From Ceratodon purpureus (lineage: Eukaryota > Streptophyta > Bryopsida > Pseudoditrichales > Ditrichaceae), in contig CM026431.1 of assembly GCA_014871385.1 (NCBI GenBank), forward strand, positions 7,685,778 through 7,749,777: a stretch of 64,000 nucleotides of DNA, in the 5' to 3' direction. The notes under the pieces are model-generated. The model made no database searches, was not told where the DNA came from, and saw only the letters and a program-made list of their open reading frames with translations. The translations under genes and the position numbers were made by a program. Of this stretch, positions 11,862 through 21,629 are shown piece after piece (the first letter of the stretch is position 1; each line of letters opens with the position of its first letter).

Positions 11862-14800
11862 CTAGGAGGTGGCTTCCTCGATAACAAGAAGGCCAGGAGG
11901 GAGACACAGGCCATAGAGGATATCTGTCCAGGTTGAGTATGCCGGGGGAAAGGAGGAAGTCGCTCGAAGGGCTCGGAAGTGCTCCCACGCTGGTGACACC
12001 ACCGGGCAAGACATGAGGGCATGCTGAGCGTCTTCAGGTTCGTATCCGCAAAGTTTGCAGTTTCCTTCCCAGCCAGCAGCTGCACGCCATTCCCCAATTG
12101 GGAGCCCCCCGGCGAGCGTGAGCCACTGCATGGCAGAGACTTTACGGGGGAGCCACGAGTGCCATACCCGTTGAAGTATCTGTTTGCGTTGGGGTCCTGT
12201 GAATCCTCGGTTGCGGAGGTCCCTCATAGCTCGCATGGGATGATGGATTTGACGGAGCCCATGCTTGTACCCCTGTTTAGTTTCATAGTTGAAGAACGAG
12301 GCTGCTTTGAGGGAACCGATTGCGGCCCAGTCCCAGTCGAGTGGATCCCATCTGAGGTCGATGATCGGAGTAGTGCCGAAAAGCCATACTAGGTCATCTG
12401 GTTCGGGGTGTCGGGTAGGGTTATATGCTTCCACCTTATTCTTCGGGCCCCTTGTGATGATGACCCTGACTTGCTCTAATCGCAGGTTTGGAACTCGGCG
12501 TGGTGGTGCCAGATCCCATCGAAGGGCTTCGGTCGCCATCTTGAAGTAGCGAAGCCCAAACGTAGAAGGCGAGGTGGAGGTAAGGTGATACACCACAAGG
12601 ATCGGGCCTTGAGTGTCCGCAGTTACCCACTCGCCGGGAAGAGGGGCCTGATATGGCCGGGGTTGGACCGAGATGCCGGCAAGGAGGTAAGGGCGTTGCC
12701 TTGGGATGAGCCGTGAATGTGTTTGAATTCGGAGTTGTTCTGCTGTCTTCCACCCTTGCTCCTCTACATCCCAAATGGACTGAATAGTATCCGATTCATG
12801 GGTTGCCCATGTGCAGAAGGGAGAATCTTTTTCCGCCCCAAACATTAGGCCTGCCTGATCTCGGAACAGGGGATTGCCGAATAATTGTTGGCGGAGGATC
12901 TCCTTCGGGTGAACGGGTCGGCGTTGAATCAGGCCCTTCCTGGTGTTGGTGAATGCTTGGAAGACGGTCTTCCACAGCGGAGAGGATAGAGGCGGGGCCT
13001 GGGTAGCGTTCATAATCCAGTGGGGCGAAGCAGGCCACCGCTTCTGGGAGGTCATTTTGGTAAGTTCAATGTGCCTCCTGATAAAAGTTTTCCATGGCTC
13101 GAAGCCGGGTTTGAGAGCTCGAACCAGGATTTTGGTGAGGAGAGCCGATGCCTGGAGGGTGGGGTCAATTATCTTAACGCCGCCCTCTACAAGTGGCTGA
13201 ATAGCTACATCCCAGCTAATCTTTGCCCTTGTTTTCTGACCAGGTTTGGCGCCCCAAACGTAGTTCCGGACCAAGGCTCGAGTCTGTCGAAAGGCAGAGG
13301 CGGTGATACTTGCGCAGGAGCACAGGTACCATATCGAGGCCAGAATTACCTGGTTAGCTACCATAATCCTCCCTGCCAGAGAGAGAGTGTATGAGCTCCA
13401 GTCCGTTAAGGCTTTGGTAACCTGCAGGATAATTTTGTTACTCACCTCCTCGGGCGGCAGGCCGAAGCCTATCGGGAAGCCGAGGTAGGTGCCAGCTTGG
13501 CCTGGTTCAAGCCACTTGATGCCTGGATCCTCGGGCCAGAGCCAGGGCCTAGGGAGAGCTGACGCCCTGATACTCACGGTTTTCTGCCAGTTGAGGCGGG
13601 CCCCTGACGCTGTGCAGAAGACCTTGAGTATAGCCATGGCGCGATTGAGGTTGTCCGCTTCACCGACTAAATAGAGTGAAGTATCGTCCGCGAACATCAT
13701 GTTTATAGCTGTGTCCCCATTAGGAAGCCTGAGACCCCGGAGTTCCCTAGAGGGGTCGTCAAGCATATGACCCAATACGTCAGCCACAAACAAGTAGAGA
13801 TAGGGTGCCAGGGGGCACCCTTGTCGTACGGAACGCTGGAGAGGAAAGGGTGCTCCTTGCTTCCCATTAAGTGTGACTGAGGCAGAGGCTTCCGAGTAGA
13901 GTGCCATCGTTAGCTGTACCCAGTGGTCGGAGAACCCCTTATGTTGCATGGTTGCCCTAAGAAATCCCCAACTCACCCTATCATAGGCCTTCTCAAAGTC
14001 AAGAAGGAGGAGAGTGAGGCTTTGATTGCTCCGAGTAGCCCAGTCAAGTGCTTCATTGGCCATCAGAACGTTATCAAAAATACACCTTCCCTTCACGAAT
14101 GCAGTTTGAGTCGGTTTAATCCAGGATGGGAGAAGGGGGAGCAGTCTTGAGGCCATCAGTTTGGTCAGGATCTTGTATACTGAGCCAAGTAGAGAGATGG
14201 GTCGTTGGTTTGGAAGTAATGTGCGGTCTCCCCCCTTGGGTAGTAAACTGATCTTGCTGGTGTTGAGAGCTTTGCAGAGCGTATATGTGGAGAAGACTTC
14301 GGTGACAAACGCTAGGAGATCATCCTGAACATCAGGCAGGGCCGCCTTAAAGAACTCAATGGGGACTCCATCGATGCCGGATGCTTTGCCATTGGGAATC
14401 GCTTGCACCGCCTGCTGGATCTCCTCAAGGGTCGGAGGGGCGTCGAGTAGAGCATTCTGTGCTTCAGTAACGCACCGTGGTACGCTTCTGAAGCAGTCTT
14501 CTCGTGCCTGCTGTTGTTCTAGACCTTCCTGTTCCTGGCTATAGAGTCTGCTGTAGAAACTGTCCACATGAGCCTGCATATCGGAGTGTTGGGTGAGAAT
14601 AGAGCCGTTGTCATTAAGCTCCCGGATGACGACCGGTTTTCTTTGCCCTGTGTAGAAATCAAAGAAGTCCTTCGTGCATCTGTCTCCCACTCGCGTCCAA
14701 TTGGACATTATCCGATCATATTTGGCCTCAAGTTTGCCCTGGCGTACTCGCTGGAGCGTAGCTTGGGCGGAATTGAGCTTGTCCCGAGCTGGTTGAGAGA

Positions 14801-15863
14801 ACCAGTCCAGTTGGAGCTCGGCTTCGGCGATGGTAAGGTCTTTAAACTGTTCTTGAAACTTGCTTTCCCGGTCGGATCGTCGCTGTTTGGCTGCATGGTC
14901 GCAGCTGGTTTTAACTGCCTCTAGGGCTTGACTGATACGGTGGTTCCAAGAGGACCCTGCATGAGAGTCGATTGCTGTCCGCCATGCCTTAATCATTTCA
15001 GCACGGGCCTCTTCGTCATGTAGGAGGTGCCGTTGGAAAGCCGGGGATCGATGGATTGTCGTTCCATGGGTACGAATCCGTAGGAAGACGGGTGCGTGGT
15101 CTGAGAGGTGGGCTAGGGAAGGGAGGATACCTGTAAGGCCGCCCAGTTCCCTTAAAGGCCCCGAAGTATAGAACTTGTCGATGCGGGACATGATATTGTC
15201 GGGGGGATCTCTACGGTTGTCCCAGGAGAACCGCTTAGTTGTGCCCTTACGATAAGAGTCAGCTAAGTGTACGTCCTGAAGGGAGTACTGTAGTTTAAGA
15301 TCGTGCCAGGCGTCGATTTCACGCCTCCCTCGTCCAGTGGTATCCTGGCCTCCCCGTTTGTCCTCTATCTGTTCTATAAAATTGAAGTCGCCTCCAAAGA
15401 GCCACTGTGCCTCAGGTAGTGGAAAATTCCTGATGCGGTTCCAGAGTCTAGCCCTGGAGCCCGTATCATTGTAACCGTATATATTGGCTATACCTAGGCG
15501 AATAGTTGGTGTCCATTGAAGGACAATGAATTGGGCGCGACCCGGTACAATGATACCGTGGTCAACGACCAGTTCGGAGAATCGGGCTGAGAGAAGAATG
15601 GCTGTACCGCCAGTGTACCCGTCCGTGTCGGCCGCGTACTGGGCTGCGTTCCATAGGTTTAGACCTTTCATAAAGTCTAGTTGACGTGTTTTGCTAAGGC
15701 ATTCTTCGTGGACTAACTTATGTTCTTGAATAAGTATAACGTCGGGTTTAGGCTTGATGCTTGTGAAGAGATCCTTGAGTTCTCTTCGTTTACGTACCCC
15801 TGCAGTGTCCCGTCCTAGACATTGCACGTTAAGAGTGACCAATGCAATCTGGTCACTGATCAT
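11862..15863 (-). CDS. LINE ORF2: endonuclease and reverse transcriptase
   Basis: Encodes 1,333 residues up to a TAG. The start chosen is the first ATG (15863), which overlaps the ORF1 stop. Residues 1-260 are an exonuclease-endonuclease-phosphatase type nickase: LVTLNVQCLG, catalytic-type QEH (47-49), GGDFNF (157-162) and SDHAP (254-258). Residues about 490-760 are the reverse transcriptase: NGKASGIDGVP, LLLDFEKAYD (619-628), QGCPL (681-685) and the catalytic FADD (724-727). Residues 1269-1286 hold a C-x2-C...H-x4-C zinc motif as in the RT zinc-binding family. The protein would nick target DNA and copy its own RNA there. Its endonuclease presumably sets the tRNA-gene preference. I saw no RNase H domain. 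Confidence 0.93.
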   Translation of the reverse strand: MISDQIALVTLNVQCLGRDTAGVRKRRELKDLFTSIKPKPDVILIQEHKLVHEECLSKTRQLDFMKGLNLWNAAQYAADTDGYTGGTAILLSARFSELVVDHGIIVPGRAQFIVLQWTPTIRLGIANIYGYNDTGSRARLWNRIRNFPLPEAQWLFGGDFNFIEQIEDKRGGQDTTGRGRREIDAWHDLKLQYSLQDVHLADSYRKGTTKRFSWDNRRDPPDNIMSRIDKFYTSGPLRELGGLTGILPSLAHLSDHAPVFLRIRTHGTTIHRSPAFQRHLLHDEEARAEMIKAWRTAIDSHAGSSWNHRISQALEAVKTSCDHAAKQRRSDRESKFQEQFKDLTIAEAELQLDWFSQPARDKLNSAQATLQRVRQGKLEAKYDRIMSNWTRVGDRCTKDFFDFYTGQRKPVVIRELNDNGSILTQHSDMQAHVDSFYSRLYSQEQEGLEQQQAREDCFRSVPRCVTEAQNALLDAPPTLEEIQQAVQAIPNGKASGIDGVPIEFFKAALPDVQDDLLAFVTEVFSTYTLCKALNTSKISLLPKGGDRTLLPNQRPISLLGSVYKILTKLMASRLLPLLPSWIKPTQTAFVKGRCIFDNVLMANEALDWATRSNQSLTLLLLDFEKAYDRVSWGFLRATMQHKGFSDHWVQLTMALYSEASASVTLNGKQGAPFPLQRSVRQGCPLAPYLYLFVADVLGHMLDDPSRELRGLRLPNGDTAINMMFADDTSLYLVGEADNLNRAMAILKVFCTASGARLNWQKTVSIRASALPRPWLWPEDPGIKWLEPGQAGTYLGFPIGFGLPPEEVSNKIILQVTKALTDWSSYTLSLAGRIMVANQVILASIWYLCSCASITASAFRQTRALVRNYVWGAKPGQKTRAKISWDVAIQPLVEGGVKIIDPTLQASALLTKILVRALKPGFEPWKTFIRRHIELTKMTSQKRWPASPHWIMNATQAPPLSSPLWKTVFQAFTNTRKGLIQRRPVHPKEILRQQLFGNPLFRDQAGLMFGAEKDSPFCTWATHESDTIQSIWDVEEQGWKTAEQLRIQTHSRLIPRQRPYLLAGISVQPRPYQAPLPGEWVTADTQGPILVVYHLTSTSPSTFGLRYFKMATEALRWDLAPPRRVPNLRLEQVRVIITRGPKNKVEAYNPTRHPEPDDLVWLFGTTPIIDLRWDPLDWDWAAIGSLKAASFFNYETKQGYKHGLRQIHHPMRAMRDLRNRGFTGPQRKQILQRVWHSWLPRKVSAMQWLTLAGGLPIGEWRAAAGWEGNCKLCGYEPEDAQHALMSCPVVSPAWEHFRALRATSSFPPAYSTWTDILYGLCLPPGLLVIEEATS

Positions 15864-18267
15864 GAGTAGGGTGAGTGGGGGGGTCGCCTCCCCCCGAGGG
15901 TAAATGCGCTGATTCAACGCTGGCTTGTTCTAGAAGGTCGCCCCAAGCGTCCTCTTCATGATCTGGTTCCTGAGGGTCGCCTTCGCCCGAGGATTCTCCA
16001 ATAGTTGCAAAACCAGTTGGGGGGTCCGTGGGGTCGACTTGCCAGGGAACTTCAGTCTCCTTGGGTAGCTGAAGCGGGGGGTTGGGCCCTAGAAAATACT
16101 TACGCTCGTCCAGGGAAAGCGCCCAGTGGCCGAGGCGTGAGTTGGATTGCACGGTCCACGGAAAGCGATCGTGGAGGGAGTGCGGGATGGGAGTCCATTG
16201 TAGACTGCTCGGGCTCTTCATAGTGAAGGTGGAGCGGTCGTAACGGATTAAAACCAGCCATGTGTTGAGAGCCTCCCACTCGTTGAGACGATGCCAGCTA
16301 TAGATCCATTGAGCATCTGCCCATCTCTGTAGGGGGTTCTCATTTTGGCGCTTGAGCTTAATATGGTCTCGCAGGTGCCACATGGTCTGGTTGATGAGTA
16401 ACCCTTGAGCTTCTAGGTTCGTCCATTGGCGGGCCTTCAGGTCGTGCGAGAGCCAGAAGCTGACGATCGGACGGCGCCATCCAGTGGTCTTGTTGAGAAG
16501 GGTCTCATAAACGTTGGCTGTGTGTGTCCCTCGGTAGATCACGGGAACAATGACTGCCGACGTCCTAGTGAAGGAGGCTATCCAATTCACCTTAAGGGCC
16601 TGCCATAGGGCCTCTTTGATGCGTATGGTCATGTAGTTAAACTGACCGTTGCATGGTGGTTGGAGGGGTGTAGATGCCGGAGCGTTGCGCACGGGTTGCC
16701 AAACCAGTCCGGGGTGGGCTTGATTTGGAGCAGGTCGAATCGAGGATGGAGAAGGCGGAGAATGGGTGGGGGTCAGCTTCCGTTGGGTATTTGCGGTACT
16801 CGGGGCTGCCACCTCCTTACGCTTGGCCTTCCCCGCGATTCGTTCCTCCGTAGGCCGGCGGTTGGCAGGGCATCGGGACACCAGATGATCGAATGAGCGA
16901 CACCGTTCGCACTGGGTTGGAAATCCGCTGTACTCCAATGCGTATTCCAGTGTGCCTTCAGAGCCGATTTTAGGAATGATAATTGTTTTTGGAAGTTTGT
17001 CTACTGCCTCTGTGAGAATTCGGGCTCGAGGGCCTGATAGTTTAGTAAGGTAGGAGTCTGAGTCGTCAATAACTAGGATTTCTCCCAGAGGACTAAGAGC
17101 TTCAGAGATGAAGGCTTTAGTCTTGAGAGGTTGCGGTAATCCCACTATTTGTGCCCACAGCGCTACCTTGTAAACTTCAGGTTCCGGATCCTCTGGATTA
17201 AAATAAGGGGTCCATGGAGAGAAGGTAATGATCGTCTCATTGCATGTGTAAGTTCGATCTGTAAGAGTCTGGGTGCGCCCTTCTTCTTGGGAGAATTGAA
17301 CTTCGAAATGAGTGCTGCTACGCATGGACAAGGAGAGGAATGAGCGGTGGAGACGTGTCTCCGCCCATTTGTGGAGCCGACGAAGGCCAGGGTTTTTGCC
17401 TTTGAGGTGGCCCAGGACCATCGTCTCGGCAGTACGGGCAAAGGTAAGCTCCAACTCAGTCCGGAGAGAGTCGCTTAGAGTAATTCGCAGCGCCTCTGGG
17501 GTTTCCCCCTCTGGTTGAGGGCCCTGCGGAGGGTCCTCTGGTGGATCAGCAACCGGAGAGGGGGTCCGCGGGGAGGTCTCCCGGACCGCATAGAATTTGG
17601 GTATAAACCGAACTAGGTCCGGAGAAACTCGGAGCAATAGGGTGCGGAGCTCCTCTTCTTCGGTGTTGGTATGCTGCAAGCCTAGGTCGGGGTGTTCCTC
17701 GATGAAGGCTGCGGTTTTCTTCCTCTTCGATTGAATCCGCTGTTGAAGAATTAGGAAGATGTCGAGATCAGCATCGTCCCAGATGCCGCGAGGAGCGTCT
17801 GCCGGGGGCGATACGGGTTTTGGGCAAATGAGATGTAGCTCGTTTGGCTGGGGCTGGCTAGGACCCCCAGTGTCGGAGATGGTTGGCGTACTCTCATTGC
17901 TCGGGACTCCCTGCACTCTGGTTGCTGTGAAAGCAAGACAAGAGGGGAGGTTGCGGGTTACCTGGTCTGCTTGAAAGTCGCTGTGAATGCTCCGCAGATC
18001 AGTTGGAAGGAGTTGAGCCTCCTCCGGGTTGGAGATGTTGCGCTCCTGCGACGACCCTGCAATGTGCCTGGGTCTCGTGGTAGTTGTAACTTGCTGCTGC
18101 GGTCCTGCGGGGACAAAGCCTTGACTCCGGGTGCGGCTGCGGGTGTGATACGTCGTCTGTGTTCCCTGTGAATCCCCACTACAATTATCTGGTCCCGCTC
18201 CAGACTCATTGGCGGAGCCATTGAGTTTCTGGGCTCTGACCCGGCCAGCGCCGCCTTCTTGCGACAT
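15853..18267 (-). CDS. LINE ORF1: RNA-binding protein with zinc knuckle
   Basis: Encodes 804 residues. The open frame extends further upstream, but the first ATG is at 18267. A low-complexity N-terminal half leads into a conserved central region (FSPWTPYFNPEDPEP, WAQIVGLPQPLKT) of the kind seen in plant LINE ORF1 proteins (DUF4283-like), then a CCHC knuckle CERCRSFDHLVSRC at about residues 452-465. The C-terminal third is tryptophan-rich and ends in an acidic tail. ORF1 proteins coat the element RNA and act as chaperones. The stop TGA overlaps the ORF2 start in ATGATCAGTGA, so ORF2 is probably translated by termination-reinitiation; that is inferred from the overlap. Confidence 0.88.
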   Translation of the reverse strand: MSQEGGAGRVRAQKLNGSANESGAGPDNCSGDSQGTQTTYHTRSRTRSQGFVPAGPQQQVTTTTRPRHIAGSSQERNISNPEEAQLLPTDLRSIHSDFQADQVTRNLPSCLAFTATRVQGVPSNESTPTISDTGGPSQPQPNELHLICPKPVSPPADAPRGIWDDADLDIFLILQQRIQSKRKKTAAFIEEHPDLGLQHTNTEEEELRTLLLRVSPDLVRFIPKFYAVRETSPRTPSPVADPPEDPPQGPQPEGETPEALRITLSDSLRTELELTFARTAETMVLGHLKGKNPGLRRLHKWAETRLHRSFLSLSMRSSTHFEVQFSQEEGRTQTLTDRTYTCNETIITFSPWTPYFNPEDPEPEVYKVALWAQIVGLPQPLKTKAFISEALSPLGEILVIDDSDSYLTKLSGPRARILTEAVDKLPKTIIIPKIGSEGTLEYALEYSGFPTQCERCRSFDHLVSRCPANRRPTEERIAGKAKRKEVAAPSTANTQRKLTPTHSPPSPSSIRPAPNQAHPGLVWQPVRNAPASTPLQPPCNGQFNYMTIRIKEALWQALKVNWIASFTRTSAVIVPVIYRGTHTANVYETLLNKTTGWRRPIVSFWLSHDLKARQWTNLEAQGLLINQTMWHLRDHIKLKRQNENPLQRWADAQWIYSWHRLNEWEALNTWLVLIRYDRSTFTMKSPSSLQWTPIPHSLHDRFPWTVQSNSRLGHWALSLDERKYFLGPNPPLQLPKETEVPWQVDPTDPPTGFATIGESSGEGDPQEPDHEEDAWGDLLEQASVESAHLPSGGGDPPTHPTHDQ

Positions 18268-18423
18268 TTTGTGAAAACGTGCAAAAATTTGTGCAATCTG
18301 TGCTCCGAGAGACGCAGATTGCAACACTAGCAATTGTGTGGGGGAGAAAGAGATTGAATATGCAAAAACTAGAGTCTAAGAGCTGAAATTCGCTAGGGTT
18401 TAGGGAGAAAAGAAGGAAAATTT

Positions 18424-18448
18424 GCGGCTCCGCGAATTGCGGAGCCGC
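18424..18448 (-). other. LINE 5'-end stem-loop
   Basis: A perfect 10-bp inverted repeat, GCGGCTCCGC and GCGGAGCCGC, around a 5-nt loop, about 26 bp inside the 5' end of the LINE. The RNA would form a very stable hairpin in the 5' UTR. Confidence 0.6.
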
Positions 18449-18474
18449 TCTCCAGCAGAGCCCAGAGCCTTGAC

Positions 18475-18489
18475 CACGACGCTCTGACC
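18475..18489. repeat. LINE target-site duplication, 5' side
   Basis: Second copy of CACGACGCTCTGACC, matching 10550-10564. Confidence 0.92.
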
Positions 18490-18922
18490 AGCTGAGCTAA
18501 GAAGGCCTATTACCGTGCCCACGGTCATAGGAAGACCGTGGATCCCATCGATGACAGACGTGATTGGATGATATCGGATCCTCCGGAAAGAATATGATGG
18601 ATCATCATCCGTCCACATCTGCGTGGAAAATGTTCACGGTCATGGGACCAGCCTCCACATCTGCGTGTACTAGCTAGTGACCACTCAGCAGTTGCTACTC
18701 TCACTCTGATCAACAAGTGCACCATCTTGAGTTGCACACTACCAGAGTACCAATTTTGTGGTTTATTATGTGATCATGGTTGATCAACATCGACCTATAT
18801 GGGCAAACTCCGATACAATGGTTTTTAGATGTGTTACAACTCAAGCATATCTAGATGGGTAAATTGTACGTAGAGATATCCTCTTTCGCTGCATCTTGAA
18901 GCGGAAGCGGAAGTTTGGGGTG

Positions 18923-18932
18923 GGAAGTGGAG
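18923..18932. repeat. Target-site duplication of giant element, left
   Basis: GGAAGTGGAG, repeated at 40026-40035. In uninterrupted units it occurs once, followed by TTACTCC. Confidence 0.88.
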
Positions 18933-19005
18933 GGGAAATGCTATTCTGCGAGCGATGAGCGGTGAGCGGTGAGCGGTGAGCGGTAACTTTGTGGAAATTT
19001 TGATG
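18933..19005 (+). repeat. Left terminal inverted repeat of giant element
   Basis: 73 bp, matching the complement of 39954-40025 with scattered mismatches. The best blocks are GCTAT, TGCGAGCG, GCGGTGAGCG, AGCGGTAACTTTG and GAAATTTTGATG. Four near-perfect GAGCGGT heptamers lie inside. Confidence 0.85.
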
Positions 19006-20360
19006 TTTTTGGTGAAGTTTCTCACTCTATAACTGCAGCATGTTGGTTTTTTTTTTATTTTTATTTTCAAAAAGTATGACCTTAAAAACACCTATCACCG
19101 TGCGTGCCTATTCCCGTGCATGCATGGATACGGATTTAGGTAATGAAGACTATTAGATCATTTAGGAATCTTTTATGAATATAGTCTTGTCCTTTACTTA
19201 GTATCTAAGTCTATTATCAATATAAAGTAAGACTAATATGAATATAAAGTTTAGCCAAGTAAGAGAAATAAAGGAACAACTTGGTGATCAGTATTAGACT
19301 ATTTGGAATTTTTTCCATTAATAGATTGTATTTTAATTTAGCCGCTGAGTCTATTATTATTATAAGGTCTAGGCAGAGAGCGAGATAAAAAGACTGCTCA
19401 GCAACTGCAGATTTTTCATTTATCAGATTTTTCTTTTATCCGATTTGAGTTTGTTTATGTCAGTTTGGGAATGGCTCCAGCGATTATCCTTTGCGAGGTA
19501 CGACGTCCATTGCTTTCTCTCGAGAAGTATAACTCACCGAAGGCACTGCCCAAGTGACAGAATTATAATGTTGGTGGTTTGGTTATATCGAGGTAATTTT
19601 TGATCAGGCCAATGATTATGGGATAATTTGGTTTGATAATGTATTGCGGTCTCGAGGTAATGTCTGATTAGGCCAGCGTGTTAATAATGTATTGCGGTCT
19701 CGAACTGCTGTGATCTCGAGAGTCCTTATGTGCTAACTTCGTGAACCGAAAATTAGTGTGATTGCATTAATTAGTGTGACTGCATGGATTATAAATAAGA
19801 AAAAATTACTGTAAGGGCATTAATTAGTGTGACTGCATGGGTTACAAATAAAAATAATTACTGTGATTGCGAATGAGATTACTTGATGTCAGGACTGCAT
19901 GGATATAATTAAGCAACTTCATCTTAAATCTACCCTGAAAAGAACAAACTTAAATTATAGAGCAGACCTGTGAGAATGGAGATTTTCTGATTCGAACGTA
20001 GGAGATGGCTTAGTGGGTTTCCTCTCCCAACAAAAAAAAAAAAAAAAAAAGAAGGTCGTAGACCATTTAATATAAAAAAGAAAGGGAATTAAAATAAAAA
20101 TTAAATAAACATGAAGAGAAAGGCAATTTAAGAAAGAAATGGAATAAGTTTTATAACATTTACGAAAAAGGAGAAAAAGAACTAAAGAAAAGAATAAGCA
20201 TGAAAAAAAGAAAAGAGAAGCATAGAGTAAAATTCCGGAGGAGAGTTGTATAAGTTCTATAGAGGGAGGGAGGCCTGGATTTTGGGCTGTAATGAGGACT
20301 TTAACAATGCAATTCAAGAGTGGTCCGGGCCGAGCAGAGTCCTGTGGGTGGCCACTGGAA
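19006..20360. other. AT-rich left interior of giant element, no gene seen
   Basis: No convincing coding frame. It holds short runs of T and A, two copies of GTATTGCGGTCTCGA (about 19640-19700), repeats of TTAGTGTGACTGCATGG (about 19760-19850) and a 20-base A run near 20032. One CCGAGCA copy of the dispersed motif lies near 20333. Confidence 0.6.
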
Positions 20361-21629
20361 GGTGCCAGTGGAAGGGATAAATGGAAAAAAGGAAAAGGAT
20401 ACGGGAAAAAGGAAAAAGAATGAAAACGAGGATGGGAGTGAGGATGAACTTGGGAGTGGAAGGGATAAATGGGAACATAAGATGGAATGAATAAAAGAAA
20501 AAAAAAAAAAAAAAAAAAAAAGGAAACCAATGGAGGTGTTAATATAGAAGAAAGGTGCCAGTGGAAGGGATAAATGGAAAAAAGGAAAACGATACGGGAA
20601 AAAGGAAAAAGAATGAAAACGAGGATGGGAGTGAGGATGAACTTGGGAGTGGAAGGGATAAATGGGAACATAAGATGGAATGAATAAAAGAAAAAAAAAA
20701 AAAAAAAAAGGAAACCAATGGAGGTGTTAATATAGAAGAAAGGTGCCAGTGGAAGGGATAAAAGGAAAAAAGGAAAAGGATACGGGAAAAAGGAAAAAGA
20801 ATGAAAACGAGGATGGGAGTGAGGATGAACTTGGGAGTGGAAGGGATAAATGGGAACATAAGATGGAATGAATAAAAGAAAAAAAAAAAAAAAAAAAAAA
20901 AAGGAAACCAATGGAGGTGTTAATATAGAAGAAAGGTGCCAGTGGAAGGGATAAAAGGAAAAAAGGAAAAGGATACGGGAAAAAGGAAAAAGAATGAAAA
21001 CGAGGATGGGAGTGAGGATGAACTTGGGAGTGGAAGGGATAAATGGGAACATAAGATGGAATGAATAAAAGAAAAAAAAAAAAAAAAAGGAAACCAATGG
21101 AGGTGTTAATATAGAAGAAAGGTGCCAGTGGAAGGGATAAAAGGAAAAAAGGAAAAGGATACGGGAAAAAGGAAAAAGAATGAAAACGAGGATGGGAGTG
21201 AGGATGAACTTGGGAGTGGAAGAGATAATTGGGAACATAAGATGGAATGAATAAAAAAAAAAGAAAAAAAAGAAAAGGAAACCAATGGAGGTGTTAATAT
21301 AGAAGAAAGGTGCCAGTGGAAGGGAGAAAAGGAAAAAAGGAAAAGGATACGGGAAAAAGGAAAAAGAATGAAAACGAGGATGGGAGTGAGGATGAACTTG
21401 GGAGTGGAAGGGATAAATGGGAACATAAGATGGAATGAATAAAAGAAAAAGAAAAAAAAAAAAAAGGAAACCAATGGAGGTGTTAATATAGAAGAAAGGT
21501 GCCAGTGGAAGGGATAAATGGAAAAAAGGAAAAGGATACGGGAAAAAGGAAAAAGAATGAAAACGAGGATGGGAGTGAGGATGAACTTGGGAGTGGAAGG
21601 GATAAATGGGAACATAAGATGGAATGAAT
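20361..21629. repeat. 188-bp minisatellite, seven copies
   Basis: Units start with GGTGCCAGTGG at about 20361, 20554, 20742, 20935, 21121, 21309 and 21498. Spacing varies from 186 to 193 bp, mainly through an internal A run of different length. The sequence is strongly purine-biased on the plus strand. Long minus-strand frames across it are by-products of the repeat. Confidence 0.92.

Larger units (their letters stand above)
10565..18474 (-). mobile_element. Full-length L1-clade LINE inside a tRNA gene
   Basis: A 7,910-bp non-LTR retrotransposon on the minus strand between exact 15-bp target duplications. The order is a 5' UTR of about 207 bp, ORF1 with a zinc knuckle, ORF2 with apurinic-type endonuclease, reverse transcriptase and a C-terminal zinc-binding region, and a 3' UTR of about 260 bp. 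No poly(A) tail is visible; the 3' end is TCTTTAC just after a small hairpin (10571-10583). It has the same orientation as the tRNA it interrupts. ORF2 carries one in-frame amber codon at 11862-11864; otherwise both ORFs are open, so the copy is young. The related truncated LINE at 1-531 lies in the same kind of site, which suggests target specificity. Confidence 0.93.
10508..18506 (-). pseudogene. tRNA-Ile(AAU) split by a LINE
   Basis: The 3' part of the tRNA (10508-10564) and the 5' part (18475-18506) flank the 7.9-kb LINE. The 15 nt from the D loop through the 5' strand of the anticodon stem (GGTCAGAGCGTCGTG in tRNA sense) occur on both sides as the target duplication. The A box is on the right side and the B box on the left, so the gene cannot give a normal tRNA. 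Confidence 0.95.
18475..18932. repeat. tRNA-Ile array, block B (partial unit)
   Basis: The array resumes after the LINE with the tRNA 5' part and 444 bp of the unit, until the 21-kb element interrupts it. These 444 bp and the first 183 bp after the right target duplication make exactly one 627-bp unit. Confidence 0.95.

Noticed and set aside
19130-19560. Possible solo LTR (AT-rich, LTR-like stretches)
   Set aside because: I could not find paired TG...CA ends or a short duplication around it.
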